Below, piece by piece: positions 1-11,900 of a DNA stretch of 64,000 bases (its first letter is position 1; each line of letters opens with the position of its first letter). Below the pieces are notes generated by a model. It did no database searches. It was given only the letters and a program-made list of their open reading frames with translations, and was not told where the DNA came from. The stretch covers positions 6,448,001 to 6,512,000 of the forward strand of contig OY783203.1 in NCBI GenBank assembly GCA_963678705.1. Direction: 5' to 3'. A program made the translations under genes and the position numbers. This DNA is from Panorpa germanica (taxonomy: Eukaryota; Arthropoda; Insecta; Mecoptera; Panorpidae).

Positions 1-463
1 GGCACAAACCGCGGGGTAAACAGGAATATTAATTCTGTAAGCACATAATCAACTGAATGCCCGTTCATCGTTCGTCGTACGCAGCTGCTATGAGTATGGA
101 GCCAATAGCTTGCTGCTGCCTAGATTCTACTCTAAGTTGAAACGATGCAAGACAGTCAGGCTTATTGTAGAACTGTTGAATCTGTGAAATTCAACCTCGT
201 ACATTTGTGTGATGGATGCTCATTATGTGGTTTGTTATTGGGGATTTATCTGCGTTACTTTTATTTATTAGTATACAGTAGGGTAGCTAGAACTAACTTT
301 AGTGCGAAAAGTTGGTAGAAATGTTTGGTTTATACTGATTTACAATGTTTCAAGATATTGTTTTTTTTATTTAAGTTTACTTATATTGCGATCTGTCGTT
401 TAGACATTTAATAATAGGGTTACAATAAAATTTAACTTGCACGGCATGTATCTATTTATTATA
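1..463. other. unassigned AT-rich DNA
   Basis: No reading frame, repeat or RNA motif that I recognise. The first 180 bases are a little richer in GC than what follows but have no sustained open frame. Confidence 0.5.
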
Positions 464-800
464 TCATTTAATTAAGCCTTGAGATGCCTTACTCTTCAGT
501 CTGCGGAAGGTAGTTCTGTCTTCTCTTTGGTTGGCCATTATTGTATTTAGATGGTTCATAACTCGGTTTTTATATTTCACAGTTCGAGTTCTTATTTCTT
601 GTCTCACTGTAGGTATGACAAGACGGTAGTGCAGTCTTTCGTTTGTAATGGTGATGGTTGCTTTACCTAAGAATCTTTGTAACATATCAATGTTTGAGTT
701 AGCTAACTTGACCACAAAGTTGTAACCCAGAAGTTACAGTATACATTCATATACTAATAGTTTGTTTTTTATTGACAACTCGGCTTTCTTGTTCAAGAAA
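464..800 (-). pseudogene. jockey-like LINE ORF2 C-terminal fragment
   Basis: A 5'-truncated LINE read on the minus strand. The block ELSIKNKLLVYECIL near 745-790 is followed by NSNIDMLQRF, then NERLHYRL, IPTVRQEI, KYKNRV, LNTIMANQ and FRRLKSK before the stop at 464. This order matches the region after the reverse transcriptase in jockey-group ORF2 proteins (NKLLLYKxILKPxWTYGIQLWG, then SNIExxQRFQSKxLR, xPWYVxN, DLxIxTVxEEI, KYxxRLxxHxN, RRLKR). One in-frame stop follows CIL, and about ten residues around the APWYV motif are missing, so it is a dead copy. Upstream of about 800 the similarity ends. The family assignment comes from remembered motif order, not from a search. Confidence 0.75.
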
Positions 801-3733
801 AAATGGAAAAAACAAAAAAATTAACATACCATATAAGAGTATCAGTTTCTGCAGGACAAAAGTTTGAAGTTTTCCTTTGCTTCTTCGAAAATTCATACCG
901 CATTCCTACCATACCCCTATTTTCACCACACAATAAGATAGTGCCACTACTATAGTAAGCAAGTAGTAAAACGTTTATTTTGTCACTAGTAGTAAATATT
1001 GGTAAAGAACTTCTGAAATTAAATTATATCCAGCAGTGGTATTGTGGTAGCCTTATTCTAGCTTTTCACATATTAGCCTTGTCACCAGCAACTTCCTGGA
1101 GTCTCTGCTGTATGTCAATTGTATTATATTTGGCATATAATCAAGTTAATAAAAAAAGACAAATTTGTCTGATATGTCTTCTATGAAACTATAAGAAATG
1201 CTAACATATAGGAAAGTAATCTTTAAATGAAATAAATTAGAAGAAATAAAACTCCTAGGTTGAAGTATAACTTATAGTAGACTAGCAAGTTGAATCATGC
1301 ACACTTTCTTTAGTTATTTAGTTAAAATATAGCGCTTCTCGGGAATGAAACTAGAAAACATGAGAAATTGGTTTTAACGCATTACGCAGTAATTTCTATA
1401 TATGATATAATAAAGCTTTCTGACATATATTTGTTATAAGTATTTATTTTGTTCCTTCCTTTTTATTTATATTAACGCAAGGTCAGTTAATTTTAATATT
1501 TAAGAATAGTTAATATATATATATTTTTTTACATTACGGAGAATCCGTCCCTTGGTGTTGTTGCGAAGTGAGTTATCTGAGATAGATCACGAGCGAAGGC
1601 AACAGTGAAAGATCACCCACAGGATTAGCAGAATTGATAAACTAGACTGAAGCACATCAAATAACTATATTTAAAAAGTCTACTAAGATATCAGCAAACT
1701 TTCTAAAAGTAAAACGAATAGTTTAAATAAACTTTCCATTTTACTAAGACATAAAACTTACAGTGAAAAATATCTTCCACCCGTTGTATCTATTATGCAT
1801 CATTATTATTCTTTGAAAATAAATATAAGATGTTTGTATCTAAATATAACACTGTCGTGACGAGTAATGATTATTTCCGTTATCGATACAAGTCAAACAT
1901 CGTAGTGTCGGGATGACGATGATGGGGATTCAGAAGAGTCAGGAAAATCAGAGAGAGAGCGACAGTTGCCATCGATTTATCTCCACACTTCGGCGTTATA
2001 CTGAGATAGTCAGATAAACAGAGTATGTGTCACTCCCTAAGAACGTGTAACTATGTCAATCTCAGATGCCCGCACTTTGTCTAGGATGCGACGGTCCCTA
2101 GTGCCTACGGCCTACTCTGGCATCTCCGCGGATAACATTTTAGTCGGCATACAGCCAAAGGACACATGAAATTGAATAGTCAATCAGTTAATTTCATGTA
2201 CGTAATTAACAATACTACCACGCTGTTTATTTGAAAATCCTTTTTTTTATTTAAGTAAAACATATGTTTGGTTCTAATCCTCGCATAACTCATACAACGA
2301 GTCAGACTACGCAGATCGTGGAGTCGTCTTAAAATTAAATGTTATATTAACTAGATTTATTGCTAGTGATTTGATGGTCAGCTTTAATTTCTGTTTGCTA
2401 GGAAATAGTAGGTTAACTACAAATTATCCGTTTCCATATTGTTGTCTATTTTTAGGGTGGAGCAAGGTTTCTTAAATGATGCGACATGCCAATTAAACGA
2501 CAAATCTGCAACATTCCAAGAAATTATAAACAAATATTTGAAAGGGCAGGTCTGGAAATTTTTATTGCTTCATCAATATATGTGTCAAATTTCCGAGCAT
2601 TAGTTTAGAGTGGTTTTAGTGACGCTCCTTTTGTTATTCGAACTCGGGAATATCTTTTACTTATTTTATATACCGCCTATTTGGCGAGATCAATTGTATC
2701 TATTCATAATTTTCTGTAACGAAAATATGTATATCTAGTTACAATTGCTTTACAGTGAATTGTAATAATTGTAATTGTATCTCACAAATACCTTATTCCA
2801 AAATCTATTGTATCTTGTCACAATAACCTTTGCATGTGGTTAAGTCCGCTACTGGTTACACGATTGTTACAAAGTGATGAACAGTGTATTATAGCTCTCA
2901 GCATTAGCATAAGCCAAAACCATTAATATTTAGTTTATATTTACACGTAGTAAACCGCAGTCTGTATGGTAGACACTAAAGTTGTGTTTTAATCACAACT
3001 AGCATGGCGTTCCACTTACCTCGTTCCTTGTTCATGAAACATTTGACGACCACCATGTTCCAGACACACAACACAATGTATACGAGTGAAAAGTATTATA
3101 GAGTTAATTCAAAATTTAAATTTTGTAATCATCGTATCGCGGTACCCATGCTATTATGCAGCGTGGTAAATATAAATATAATTGCTATATTAAACTGTGC
3201 TTCAATATCGATGCTCTGGTAATTCCTTAACATGGCTGGTTTTACGGCAAATGCGATTATAACGATCATAATTGTGGTAGGCGCAGCTGAGAAAATGCCA
3301 AGGTGCGTGTGTTTTAATAACATAACCCCTTCCATTTAATCAGCCATATTTAATTCCATTCTTGTAATATTTAGATGTTGCTTTATGTTATAGAAACACC
3401 GACGCATTAAAAATGATAACGAAACCAACTTAAAGTCGACTCAGAGTCACCTACAAATCTCAACACGGCGCTGAAAGGAAAACATCAATTTGATGGATAG
3501 CGGTCATCACCGCGCAAGGTTCTACAACCAGTCGGGGTTGTTTTAAATTTTAAACCAGCCCCAAGCGGACAGAGGGTCTGAATATATTAAATGATTTACA
3601 CATACATACTTAAAAACTTTTCTGAGATACCAAAATTGACTGGGATACTATTTGGAAATGGTGTTGGAAATACTCATACGTCAGAACACACGTTTCTCGT
3701 ATACCATCAAAACAACCAACAAGCAACATACGT
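801..3733. other. unassigned AT-rich DNA
   Basis: Nearly 3 kb with only short chance frames. No repeat shared with the rest of the window was seen. A slightly GC-richer patch at 1900-2160 (CGGTCCCTAGTGCCTACGG) has no coding signature. Confidence 0.45.
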
Positions 3734-3773
3734 TGCCCAATGCCCGATGCCCGATGCCCGATGCCCGATGCCG
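3734..3773 (+). repeat. 7-bp tandem array (TGCCCGA)n
   Basis: About five and a half copies of TGCCCGA, the first with one change (TGCCCAA). It is a perfect local array far richer in GC than its surroundings. Confidence 0.9.
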
Positions 3774-3919
3774 TATCCTCTTTGATCTCCTACGTAATCA
3801 TTTAGTACGACGACGGAATTCATTTAATTAAGTGTTCTTGTCTTGCAAGTGGTTTCATGTGTTCACACCTTCGGTCGCACACAAATTACCCTCATTTAGG
3901 GTGTGTAGAGCGCGGGTAT

Positions 3920-3989
3920 GGACACTGACACTAACACTAACACGGACAGGGACAGGGACAGGGACAGGAACACGTTACGGGACACGGGC
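3920..3989 (+). repeat. 6-bp tandem array, GACACT changing to GACAGG
   Basis: Hexamers ACACTG and ACACTA run into GACAGG repeated four times, then decay through GGAACACG and GGGACACGGG. The change of unit along the array suggests stepwise slippage and mutation. Confidence 0.85.
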
Positions 3990-4503
3990 CCGAAACATGT
4001 AAATTATTTCACAAGAATAGACCATACCATATACTCGTAATATAGTTGTTACAAAATTATAAAGAGCTTGGCCTGGAGACAACGGAAAAAGCATAGGAAT
4101 TGAATAATATTTCATTTTGAACATTTGGGAGGTAAGGGTGAGGGTGTAAGTGGGATAGGAAAGAGGAGGGAAGTATTCCGACGACCGACGAAGCACGAGA
4201 GGACAGCTATTATTAATGATTTTAAAAAACCATAGTCAAATACATTAAAGGTCTAAGTTTTATTGTTTTCGTTCCCTCTCGTTTAACATGATGCTAATTA
4301 CTTTTGTAGTAAATTAATAATACTTTAACTGTTCATGTCAAACATACTGTTTATGTCAGTTTTAGATCATTTCATAATTAATTTATATTTCATTAGCACT
4401 CTATAACATGTAACGAGGTGCGATCAAATCACCAAATGGCCACGCATCAATCTCGGCAGCTTCATTTATCAGGAAATCGTAAAAATATTAGTCGCGTTTG
4501 ATC
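3990..4503. other. unassigned AT-rich DNA between tandem arrays
   Basis: A purine-rich stretch (GGGAGGTAAGGGTGAGGGTG) lies near 4126-4145. Nothing else was recognised. Confidence 0.4.
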
Positions 4504-4568
4504 AGGACCGAGGACCGAGAACCCAGGACCCAGGACCCAGGGTCCAGAGTCCAGAGTCCAGACTCCAG
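4504..4568 (+). repeat. 7-bp tandem array GGACCGA / GGACCCA / GTCCAGA
   Basis: Three related heptamers follow one another: GGACCGA twice, GGACCCA three times and GTCCAGA three times. The last resembles a partial reverse complement of the earlier unit, so the array is partly self-complementary. Confidence 0.85.
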
Positions 4569-5166
4569 TAGGAACCAGGAGTGCGGAAATCGGGTAATGG
4601 GAAACGGGGTGTCGCATATCGCGGCGGTGAGGATAAATGACTCCAGCATATAGACTGCAGGCATTCCATACATTTGTGTCACAGAATTGTGGAAAATGAA
4701 TGAATGCCCGATATATTTTTCCGGTAGGCGTAAATCAGGGTGTGGGCACCTGATCCGCACGTGCCTTTAAAAACTACCCACTTCAAAACACTTTCATATT
4801 CTTAACCGCGTTAATATTACAAACATTCTTACACCCTAACTTTATATTAATAGAAAAAGTATATTTTAATTCACAACAGTTGTATAAATATCTCCGAAAT
4901 ATTCTTACGTATCAGATATTCGTAGCAGGTAAAGGTTGAAAATCTCTGAACAAAAAGACATCCTGGAATTTGAACAGGGGTGCGATATATGCTACAGTAA
5001 AAACCCATCATGGACTATTGTTCCGAGTTAGATATAGAGCTCTATAGAATGACTGAAAACAGCGGACGTGGATTGACGAGAGGATATTATCACCCCCATA
5101 AATCAAGCAGAGTTCTATCAGTGCCCCCACCCTATCCCGTTCCAGGGTCATGCACCACCCCCATAC
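4569..5166. other. unassigned DNA
   Basis: Slightly GC-richer than average at 4569-4765 and 5010-5160. The open frames here carry no recognisable protein motif. Confidence 0.4.
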
Positions 5167-5227
5167 CTTGCTGCCTCACTGCCTCGCTGCCTCAATGCCT
5201 CGACTATGTAGACTGTATAGACTGTAG
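5167..5227 (+). repeat. 8-bp tandem arrays CTGCCTCA and GACTGTAT
   Basis: Four copies of an octamer close to CTGCCTCA are followed at once by about three copies of a unit close to GACTGTATA. Two unrelated arrays lie back to back. Confidence 0.8.
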
Positions 5228-7377
5228 AGGGTGTTATAGAGATGCCTTGTGGTCCATATTTTCTGGACATTCTACCAACTAGTCGACGAGTAATTAGCAG
5301 TGATCTTATAGTAATCATTTATTCACATTTCATTGTTTTTGTAAATATAAATTGTAAAAATATTTACTTAAACTATGATGTTTATTTAGTAAGAAGTTGT
5401 AAGAAGGAGACTGTACTAGTTGATTGATAATAATAATAATATACATGGAATAGTATGAAGAAGAAGCAGCAAATGCAAATACGGTTCAGTAACGACTTAT
5501 TATTGTAACTGCTATTATTTACTCTGGCAGGATGCTGCGGTTTTAACGCTCCAATGGTTAAACCAAATAAAATGGTAGATAATCTACTACAAAAATAATA
5601 ATTTATTGCATCTGATCGATAAGCCTCAGAGGCTCTTTTAATTTATTCAAAGTTACACTGGGGTTTTTCAAAAGAACAATAACGCAACCGTATTTAAAAG
5701 AAAAAGTATCATATCTATTTATATTCATTCCATTGTAGTTACGAAAAGATAAATCTGTTACAAACTATTACAAGAAGGTCATATTGACCACAGAGAGAGA
5801 AAGCGCGCCCTGGGTTCCGACTTTCGAAAGGCCCGCCAAACCCAAATTTGACACTTTTTTCTAAGTACACCAAGTTTAGTTTCATAAATGCAATTTTACT
5901 TAATAGGTTCTTGATTTTAATTCGCTACTGGCCTGATCGATACGTATATATTCTGTTACGTTATTAACTTGCTACCAAGCAAAGCCTGAATTTGATGACA
6001 ATTATTAAACTGTTTCATCCATTTTCTAAAAGTTCACGAATTTGTTGTGATATTTGGAAGCTTATCTCAAATATTACTTTCTGAAATATTTGCTATTATT
6101 TAATTCGTGTAAAATTATTGAAAAGTCTGATAATTATAAATAGCAAAAGTAGAACTTTTATTTATAAAAAAATGAGATTCTAGAATGAATATTTATGGAA
6201 TTAAATAATTTTCTTTTCTATTAAAATATTTAGAAATTCAATCATTCTAAGATTCCAGGCCACTGCTATTATTAATTACAGCCTCTTATTATTTATACAG
6301 ACATGATTGCAAATATCCAATTAATAAATTCAAATAAGTCTGTTACATATTTCTTATAGTGATCGTCTTTCTTTTACAATTATAATTTTGTTTTGGATAT
6401 TACTGCGGATATTTTTTAAAGGTGTTACTTATATATAGCATATAAATTGCCCCTCTGCCTGTTTGTTACTTAATAATAATAGATCTATAATTTCTTCGGC
6501 AGATGATTAGCAATTCTTGTAAATTGATATAAATCAAATAATCCCCAACGATAATGAATTAAATATAATTTAATTTATTCATTTAATCTCCGTTACAATA
6601 TGAATAAGTTCATTCGTTCAGGAATACATTTCGTTGCACCCTTCATTCCTGTACAAGGAATACAAGTTTCCTTATCCAAAAATAAGAAGTTTTATTATAT
6701 ATTTTCTGTTATTCCGTCAATTCCCCCTTGTGGTCGAATGTCGAACCATCTCGCGCCTAATTTTTCATATTTTTTTTTTAGGTTTTTGCTTGACGTATAT
6801 ATATCTGAATAATGTACAATCCGTCAACTTCAAAAAAAGTTTTCCATCAATAGAAGTTAGAACGTAGAACATTGAGGAAGGGACGAAGGAACGAAGGGAT
6901 GTGGAATGAAAGAAGGGAGGTTTAGGTTGTGTTTTATACATTTCTGTTATAGTTGAATTAAATAGAATCAGTCTCTCAGTTCTCAGTTCTCTTTACTTTT
7001 TGCGTCTCAAATACAATATACAATGAAACGATTAATTGCAGGGTTACCCCTTAGAATGTATAATGCTCTCAGATACGCCAGAAATGTCAACAGAAAATGT
7101 AGAGAAAGACCTTGAATATTTATTTAAACATGAAATAGGATGGGTTCTGAAAATGTCATCCCTTCTTAGTTAAATATTTTGCATAAAAGAATCGATTTTT
7201 CGTGCGTCAGGTTACAATGACACGATTAATTGCATTTTACCTGCGTGCTATTTTAGATATTTCAAAGTCTGTTTTATTTAGGGTTTATCTTTGATATGAT
7301 ACGCTATACGACTACGACTACGGCTATAGACTTGTAAAAAATATAAATTGTTAACTCACTAGTAACTTGTACTCATT
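5228..7377. other. unassigned AT-rich DNA
   Basis: No gene or family repeat was recognised. It includes a (TAATAA)n-like stretch near 5428-5442, a T-run at 6770-6779 and a purine-rich slippage patch (GAAGGGACGAAGGAACGAAG) at about 6875-6936. Confidence 0.45.
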
Positions 7378-7623
7378 CTGTTTGTTTATTTAATTTCTTT
7401 ATCTACCGATGCTGAGTCCAATCATCGATATGTTGACAATTTTAAATGACTTGTGGTATATATGTGTGGCATATATTACATATACATACATAATACATAA
7501 TCAATTTGATGGTTAATAGCATATTAGCAAAACCCAGAAAATGTAGCACTGGTCCGGGGATCGAACCCGAAGACACAACAGTCTAGCGTCAAACATAATC
7601 GCTCTCGGCCGCTGTGTCGTCTA
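7378..7623 (-). repeat. SINE family S, near full length
   Basis: Read on the minus strand it starts GACGACACAGCGGCCGAGAG, has a B box in GTTCGATCCCCGGACCAG, then TTCTGGGTTT, and ends with the tail side (CATATATGTGTGG, cATCGATGATTGG and TTAAATAAA reversed). The head resembles the A-box region of serine or leucine tRNAs, so an RNA polymerase III promoter is likely. It is one of the most complete copies in the window. No TSD was established. Confidence 0.75.
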
Positions 7624-8980
7624 ATTAGTGTTACATTTTTATTTTGTTTATATTTCAAAATAGAGATGTAAATGCATTACATAAATTTCTTTTTATTTAT
7701 CATACTTACAAGTTTCTTGTAAGACACAATCATATCGTGTTACACATTTTAAGATATTGCGATATTAATTATATTCGAGTAATTAAGAGGTTGTATTGTT
7801 GCGTGCCTTTACGGTCTAAAACACATAATGTGTTAGGATTGTAATTATTTTATGTATCTACTAACTGATGGTTTTCACTGACTTAGCAAGCTTATCTATT
7901 AGGCCCCGTTTATAGGGTATGCACAGAGCCGAGGTACTTTGTTTGGTTAAACTATAGTTATGCTCGATTCGAACAAACATGAGAACAAATGTTTCAACCA
8001 AGGTTTAAAATAAACCTTAGTTACCTGAGAATTGAAAAAAACGGCACCAAGTAATATTATGTAATATTTATCGTTTGTGATCTAATTTATTAGTGCACTA
8101 CAGTAGATACTTATATACTTTTATAAACATAAATTAAATAAAACTTCGTAGTGCTCATTGAAAATTAATACAAATATAAAAGATATATACACAATTTCTG
8201 ATAAAAAATAAAGGTTATATATTAGAAAAATATTACAATACTATGTTAATTTCATTAAATAATATTAGTAAAATATCAACCAGTACTTTTCAAAAGGAAT
8301 TTAAAAATAAATTTCCCTCAGAAAATTAATTTTAATTTTAGATTTTGGTTATAAAAAATTAATGAAATTAATAATGTCTCAGCCACCCCTCTCACAGTTT
8401 CCTGATAACAAAATATACGTAAGTGGGTCAGACCACATGTCTCACATCACTCATTTTCCATATTATTTATTTAGACTCATTATCATTATATATTCAAATG
8501 TATTGTTTCCCCTAAAACATAGCAACCAGATATACGTCATACCTCATGGCAAAAACAAATATGTTAGTAAAACATAACGCCTATTGATTCAAAACATTAA
8601 TAGAAAAACTTTGCTTTTACAAGTCTGATAATGACGTTATTAAACAAATAATACATATTTAATATTATTTTACTCTGCTAAATACAGGTTGTCCATGAAG
8701 TTATATACGAGTATGCAGCAGGGATAGACAACGTGCTGCAGCTGCATTTTACGTGCAAATTGTCAACGATTTAATTTATTACTTTTTAAATATAAAGGGT
8801 CTTTCAACAAGCGGAGGTGTCATTTTAAATCAACAGAAAAGTAGTTCTATTTTTATTTTTATTCAAAATAAAATTCTGAGGTTATGTTTTTAAAAGTATA
8901 TATTGTTTAAAGTACTAATAACTATCAAAAATTGATGCACTTAAATAAATATTAAAAAATATATTAACCCAATATATTTT
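7624..8980. other. unassigned AT-rich DNA
   Basis: No recognisable gene. The stretch near 8915-8962 (ACTAATAACTATCAAAAATT) is repeated in diverged form at 53490-53545 (GCTAATAACTTTTGAAAGTT), which marks an unnamed old dispersed repeat. Confidence 0.4.
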
Positions 8981-9166
8981 TAGGGTTCCGCTTTATATGC
9001 AATAAAAATTCTCAAATATGTGCAAATAATATACACTTATTTTTGGGAAATGTCAAAGTGAAAAAACAAAAAAATATATGTAAAATCAAGTCGATAACAC
9101 CTAAAATTACATTAAAATATGTAAAAACGAGGTAAATATGCAAAATGCATATATAATCGACCCCTA
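8981..9166 (+). mobile_element. short non-autonomous hAT-like element, family H2
   Basis: The left end TAGGGTTCCGCTTTATATGC and the right end GCATATATAATCGACCCCTA form imperfect terminal inverted repeats around about 145 bp with no coding capacity. The interior carries GTCGATAACACCTAAAATTA and repeated ATATGCAA motifs, shared with 13843-14290, 14395-14470, 21939-21972 and 49090-49205. An 8-bp TSD is not clear here, so the superfamily call is inference. Confidence 0.5.
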
Positions 9167-9680
9167 ATAATAATATTTATATGTGTTCAAGTATAAAGGA
9201 GGCCATCTGTCATCTATATTTGCAAATATAGGCGAATTGGTTGCTCAAATTTCTCATTAAAATTTGTATAAGATTTTTTTCCATAATAATTATATTTTGC
9301 ATTTTTGTAATTTCTTTACAGGGTTGCTTTAGGTTCATTTTGTTGATTAGGATATAATTTGTGTTTATAACATAGTGTTCATATATTAATTTATGAATAA
9401 TAAATTTAAATAAATAACATTTTTAAATTTGTGGTTGAGCCCGTTTCAAAAAAGTTTGCTAATCCATGATCTACAGCTTTAGTATATTGAAAAAGTTATT
9501 TACAAAAGTAGCATACAAGCGATCAATAGCATATAATTATCTATAATAACTTTTAAAGTGTTCGTATCACAAATTGGAAATTGAAATTTATGAATTGAAA
9601 ATATGGATCTAAAAATGGCACAGTATTAAATTTATAAACATAATTACTGCATGACTTCATCAACCTAACTTGTGTATATA
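9167..9680. other. unassigned AT-rich DNA
   Basis: Nothing recognised. Confidence 0.4.
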
Positions 9681-9934
9681 CCCAGTAAACATTTTGGAGT
9701 CACTTTGACATCATATTGAAGATGCGTCATGATTTTTTTATCAGTAAAGAGTTCATTTATAGGTCAGTTTCTCACATTTTTTCATATAAAATGTCTTCTT
9801 TATCGGCTACAGATGACGGAATTACTCCACCTGTCGGAATACAAATGAAGATAAAGTTGATGCGAACTATAATTGAAGTGAAATAGTGATAGAAACGTCA
9901 CTAAATAGAGCACTTCACCAAATTGTTTACTGGG
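9681..9934 (+). mobile_element. family M MITE, copy 1
   Basis: Ends CCCAGTAAACATTTTGGAG and, inverted, CCCAGTAAACAATTTGGTG. It is flanked by TATA on the left and TATA on the right, so a TA duplication fits. It contains a 32-codon open frame starting MSSLSATDDG that is also open in other copies. It belongs to the sub-group with ATGACGCATC (in the reverse sense) and without the 11-bp end duplication. Confidence 0.85.
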
Positions 9935-10816
9935 TATAGATGACCGAATTAATAAAAAAAACTTTATTAACTCTAATGTTGTTTTAAGGTTTAGGTTAGC
10001 GCGGAATATAAAATTAGGTTATTTACATAATTTTCCTATATTCGATGCTGTGTAATATCATCAACGGAGTTCACTACGTGATTTTAACTGACATTTTTCC
10101 ACTGGTCTGTTGTTAAAGGCTGTCATATTGAAGTGAAAAAAAATTTAATAATTAAGAAAACATTCTCTGCAACATTAATCAATGAAATATATAATTACAG
10201 TTTGTAATTATCTTAATATATCCTCTGAAATCCCGATTGACAAATACACCTCTGTATTTATATAATTTATATATATTCATATGAATAGAATAATATATTT
10301 ATATTTTGAAATGTGTATAAACACAATTTATGAAATCGTTACATGATTATTTAACAATAATCATTTTATAGCCATAATTCTTTTTCCTCTCCCTTTTCGT
10401 GTCATGCTTTTCGTAGTACTGCCGTGGTACAAGGTGTCAGACCTCTTAAAATTTATTGCGATTTAGTTCTGTCTTTACTCTTTACTTGTGGTCGCGTGCT
10501 ACAAGGATAGAAAGAGAAAGAAAAAAACTTTAGCAAAATATTATTTCAGTTTAAAAGAATAGTTAAAGAATTATATAAAAAAGGAATAAAACTAAAAAAA
10601 AAAATCTAAAAACTAAAGTTCTGGAAAATATAAATTGCAATAATATATTTTTCTCTATTTAAAAAAGGAAAATAGCAATCATTCGAATTTCAATATTGTA
10701 ATAATGCAACTATTTTTACATTTAAATAAACCGTAGTATTATTGTGTTTTATAGTTTGTACACTGTGATTTATTTCCAATAAATTATATATTTAATTTTA
10801 CATTGTTAAAATAATT
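9935..10816. other. unassigned AT-rich DNA
   Basis: A patch at 10380-10510 is less AT-rich (TGTCATGCTTTTCGTAGTAC) but shows no frame or family match. Confidence 0.4.
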
Positions 10817-11017
10817 GTATTTAACGTCAGCCTATATTCGATGTTGAGTATATTAGCAGTTTTGGAGGTGTCGAGGCCTTTTGATTGTACAAAGCATATA
10901 ATCAGTTAAGAGGAGCGAAACAACCGCACCCAGAAACATATCACTGATCCGGGAATCGAATCCAAAGGCACAACAACATGACGACAAGTATGATCACTCT
11001 CGAACACTATGTCGTCT
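10817..11017 (-). repeat. SINE family S copy
   Basis: The minus strand gives GACGACATAGTGTTCGAGAG, a B box in GATTCGATTCCCGGATCAG, and a tail ending AGGCTGACGTTAAATAC. It is diverged but nearly full length, with a shortened middle. Confidence 0.7.
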
Positions 11018-11494
11018 GTGTTATGTTTCATTATATTTAAATAAAACATGAATTAATTTAAAAAAATTTTTTTGCACTGCCTTCTTTAGTATGATATACA
11101 TATCTGCTACATAACTGTTACCTAACGGCGACGTTTACAGGATTTAATCTTTTAATAATATCCTTAATGAATATGATGTAATTAACAAATTGTAACCTAA
11201 TAAATATTGTTGCATAAAATTAAGATAAATCAAAGTAATATTTTTAATTAATTTTAATACGCTTTTAAAGTGAATGCAATAAATCATCCTGGTTGTTTAC
11301 ATATGTTTCCCATCAGATAATGATATTAGAGTATAAATTAATTCATGAACACATTAATTGAATTGTAAATTTAGTAAAAACATAAATCTTATGAAACTTA
11401 ATTCAAACAATTAAAAAAACATACATATATAAAAAAATTAACAATGAAAATAGATTTTAAATGTAACAAAAGCAAAAATCATTTTAATGGCCGC
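11018..11494. other. unassigned AT-rich DNA
   Basis: Nothing recognised. Confidence 0.4.
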
Positions 11495-11900
11495 TGTGAT
11501 CCAACCCCCTAATACTTTTACATTACCTACCCTTTTGTCCTGCTTCTTGTAACACCCGAACCCTCAAAATTCCCTTTTACCATTTCCCCACGTCTCATAT
11601 CCCTTTAGCACCCAGAGGAAAGCATAATCCATCAGTGACGCCAACCTCGTGCACCCCTATTACTCTATCTCACTCTAACATACGGGAAGGACCCAGTAGC
11701 ACTCACTAGGGGTCCGACAGGCCTCATTTTTCTTCGAGCCCGCTCAATCATCATCCTCTAGCTCCACTCACTCTCCTGTCTCAACCCCCACTCTTATTCT
11801 ATACTAAAATAAACCCCATCCCCTCTACCACACTACAGAACAACAACCACCACTGAAACGAATTGTAACCACCCTCTGAGTCCACTAAGCGGTGTTGCCA
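11495..11900. other. C-rich strand-biased block of unknown origin
   Basis: About 400 bases whose plus strand is rich in C and T and poor in G (ATCCAACCCCCTAATACTTT, CAACCCCCACTCTTATTCTA), unlike its AT-rich flanks. Both strands are broken by stops. It could be the decayed 3' part of a non-LTR retrotransposon read on the minus strand, where it would be G-rich (GGGTCCTTCCCGTATGTTAG). No protein motif is clear enough to say so. Confidence 0.35.

Noticed and set aside
3734-5227. CRISPR-like or satellite array
   Set aside because: Units are 6-8 bp, contiguous and without spacers, in eukaryotic DNA.
7378-7623. tRNA gene in the B-box region
   Set aside because: No cloverleaf with a matching acceptor stem; it is the head of a dispersed SINE.
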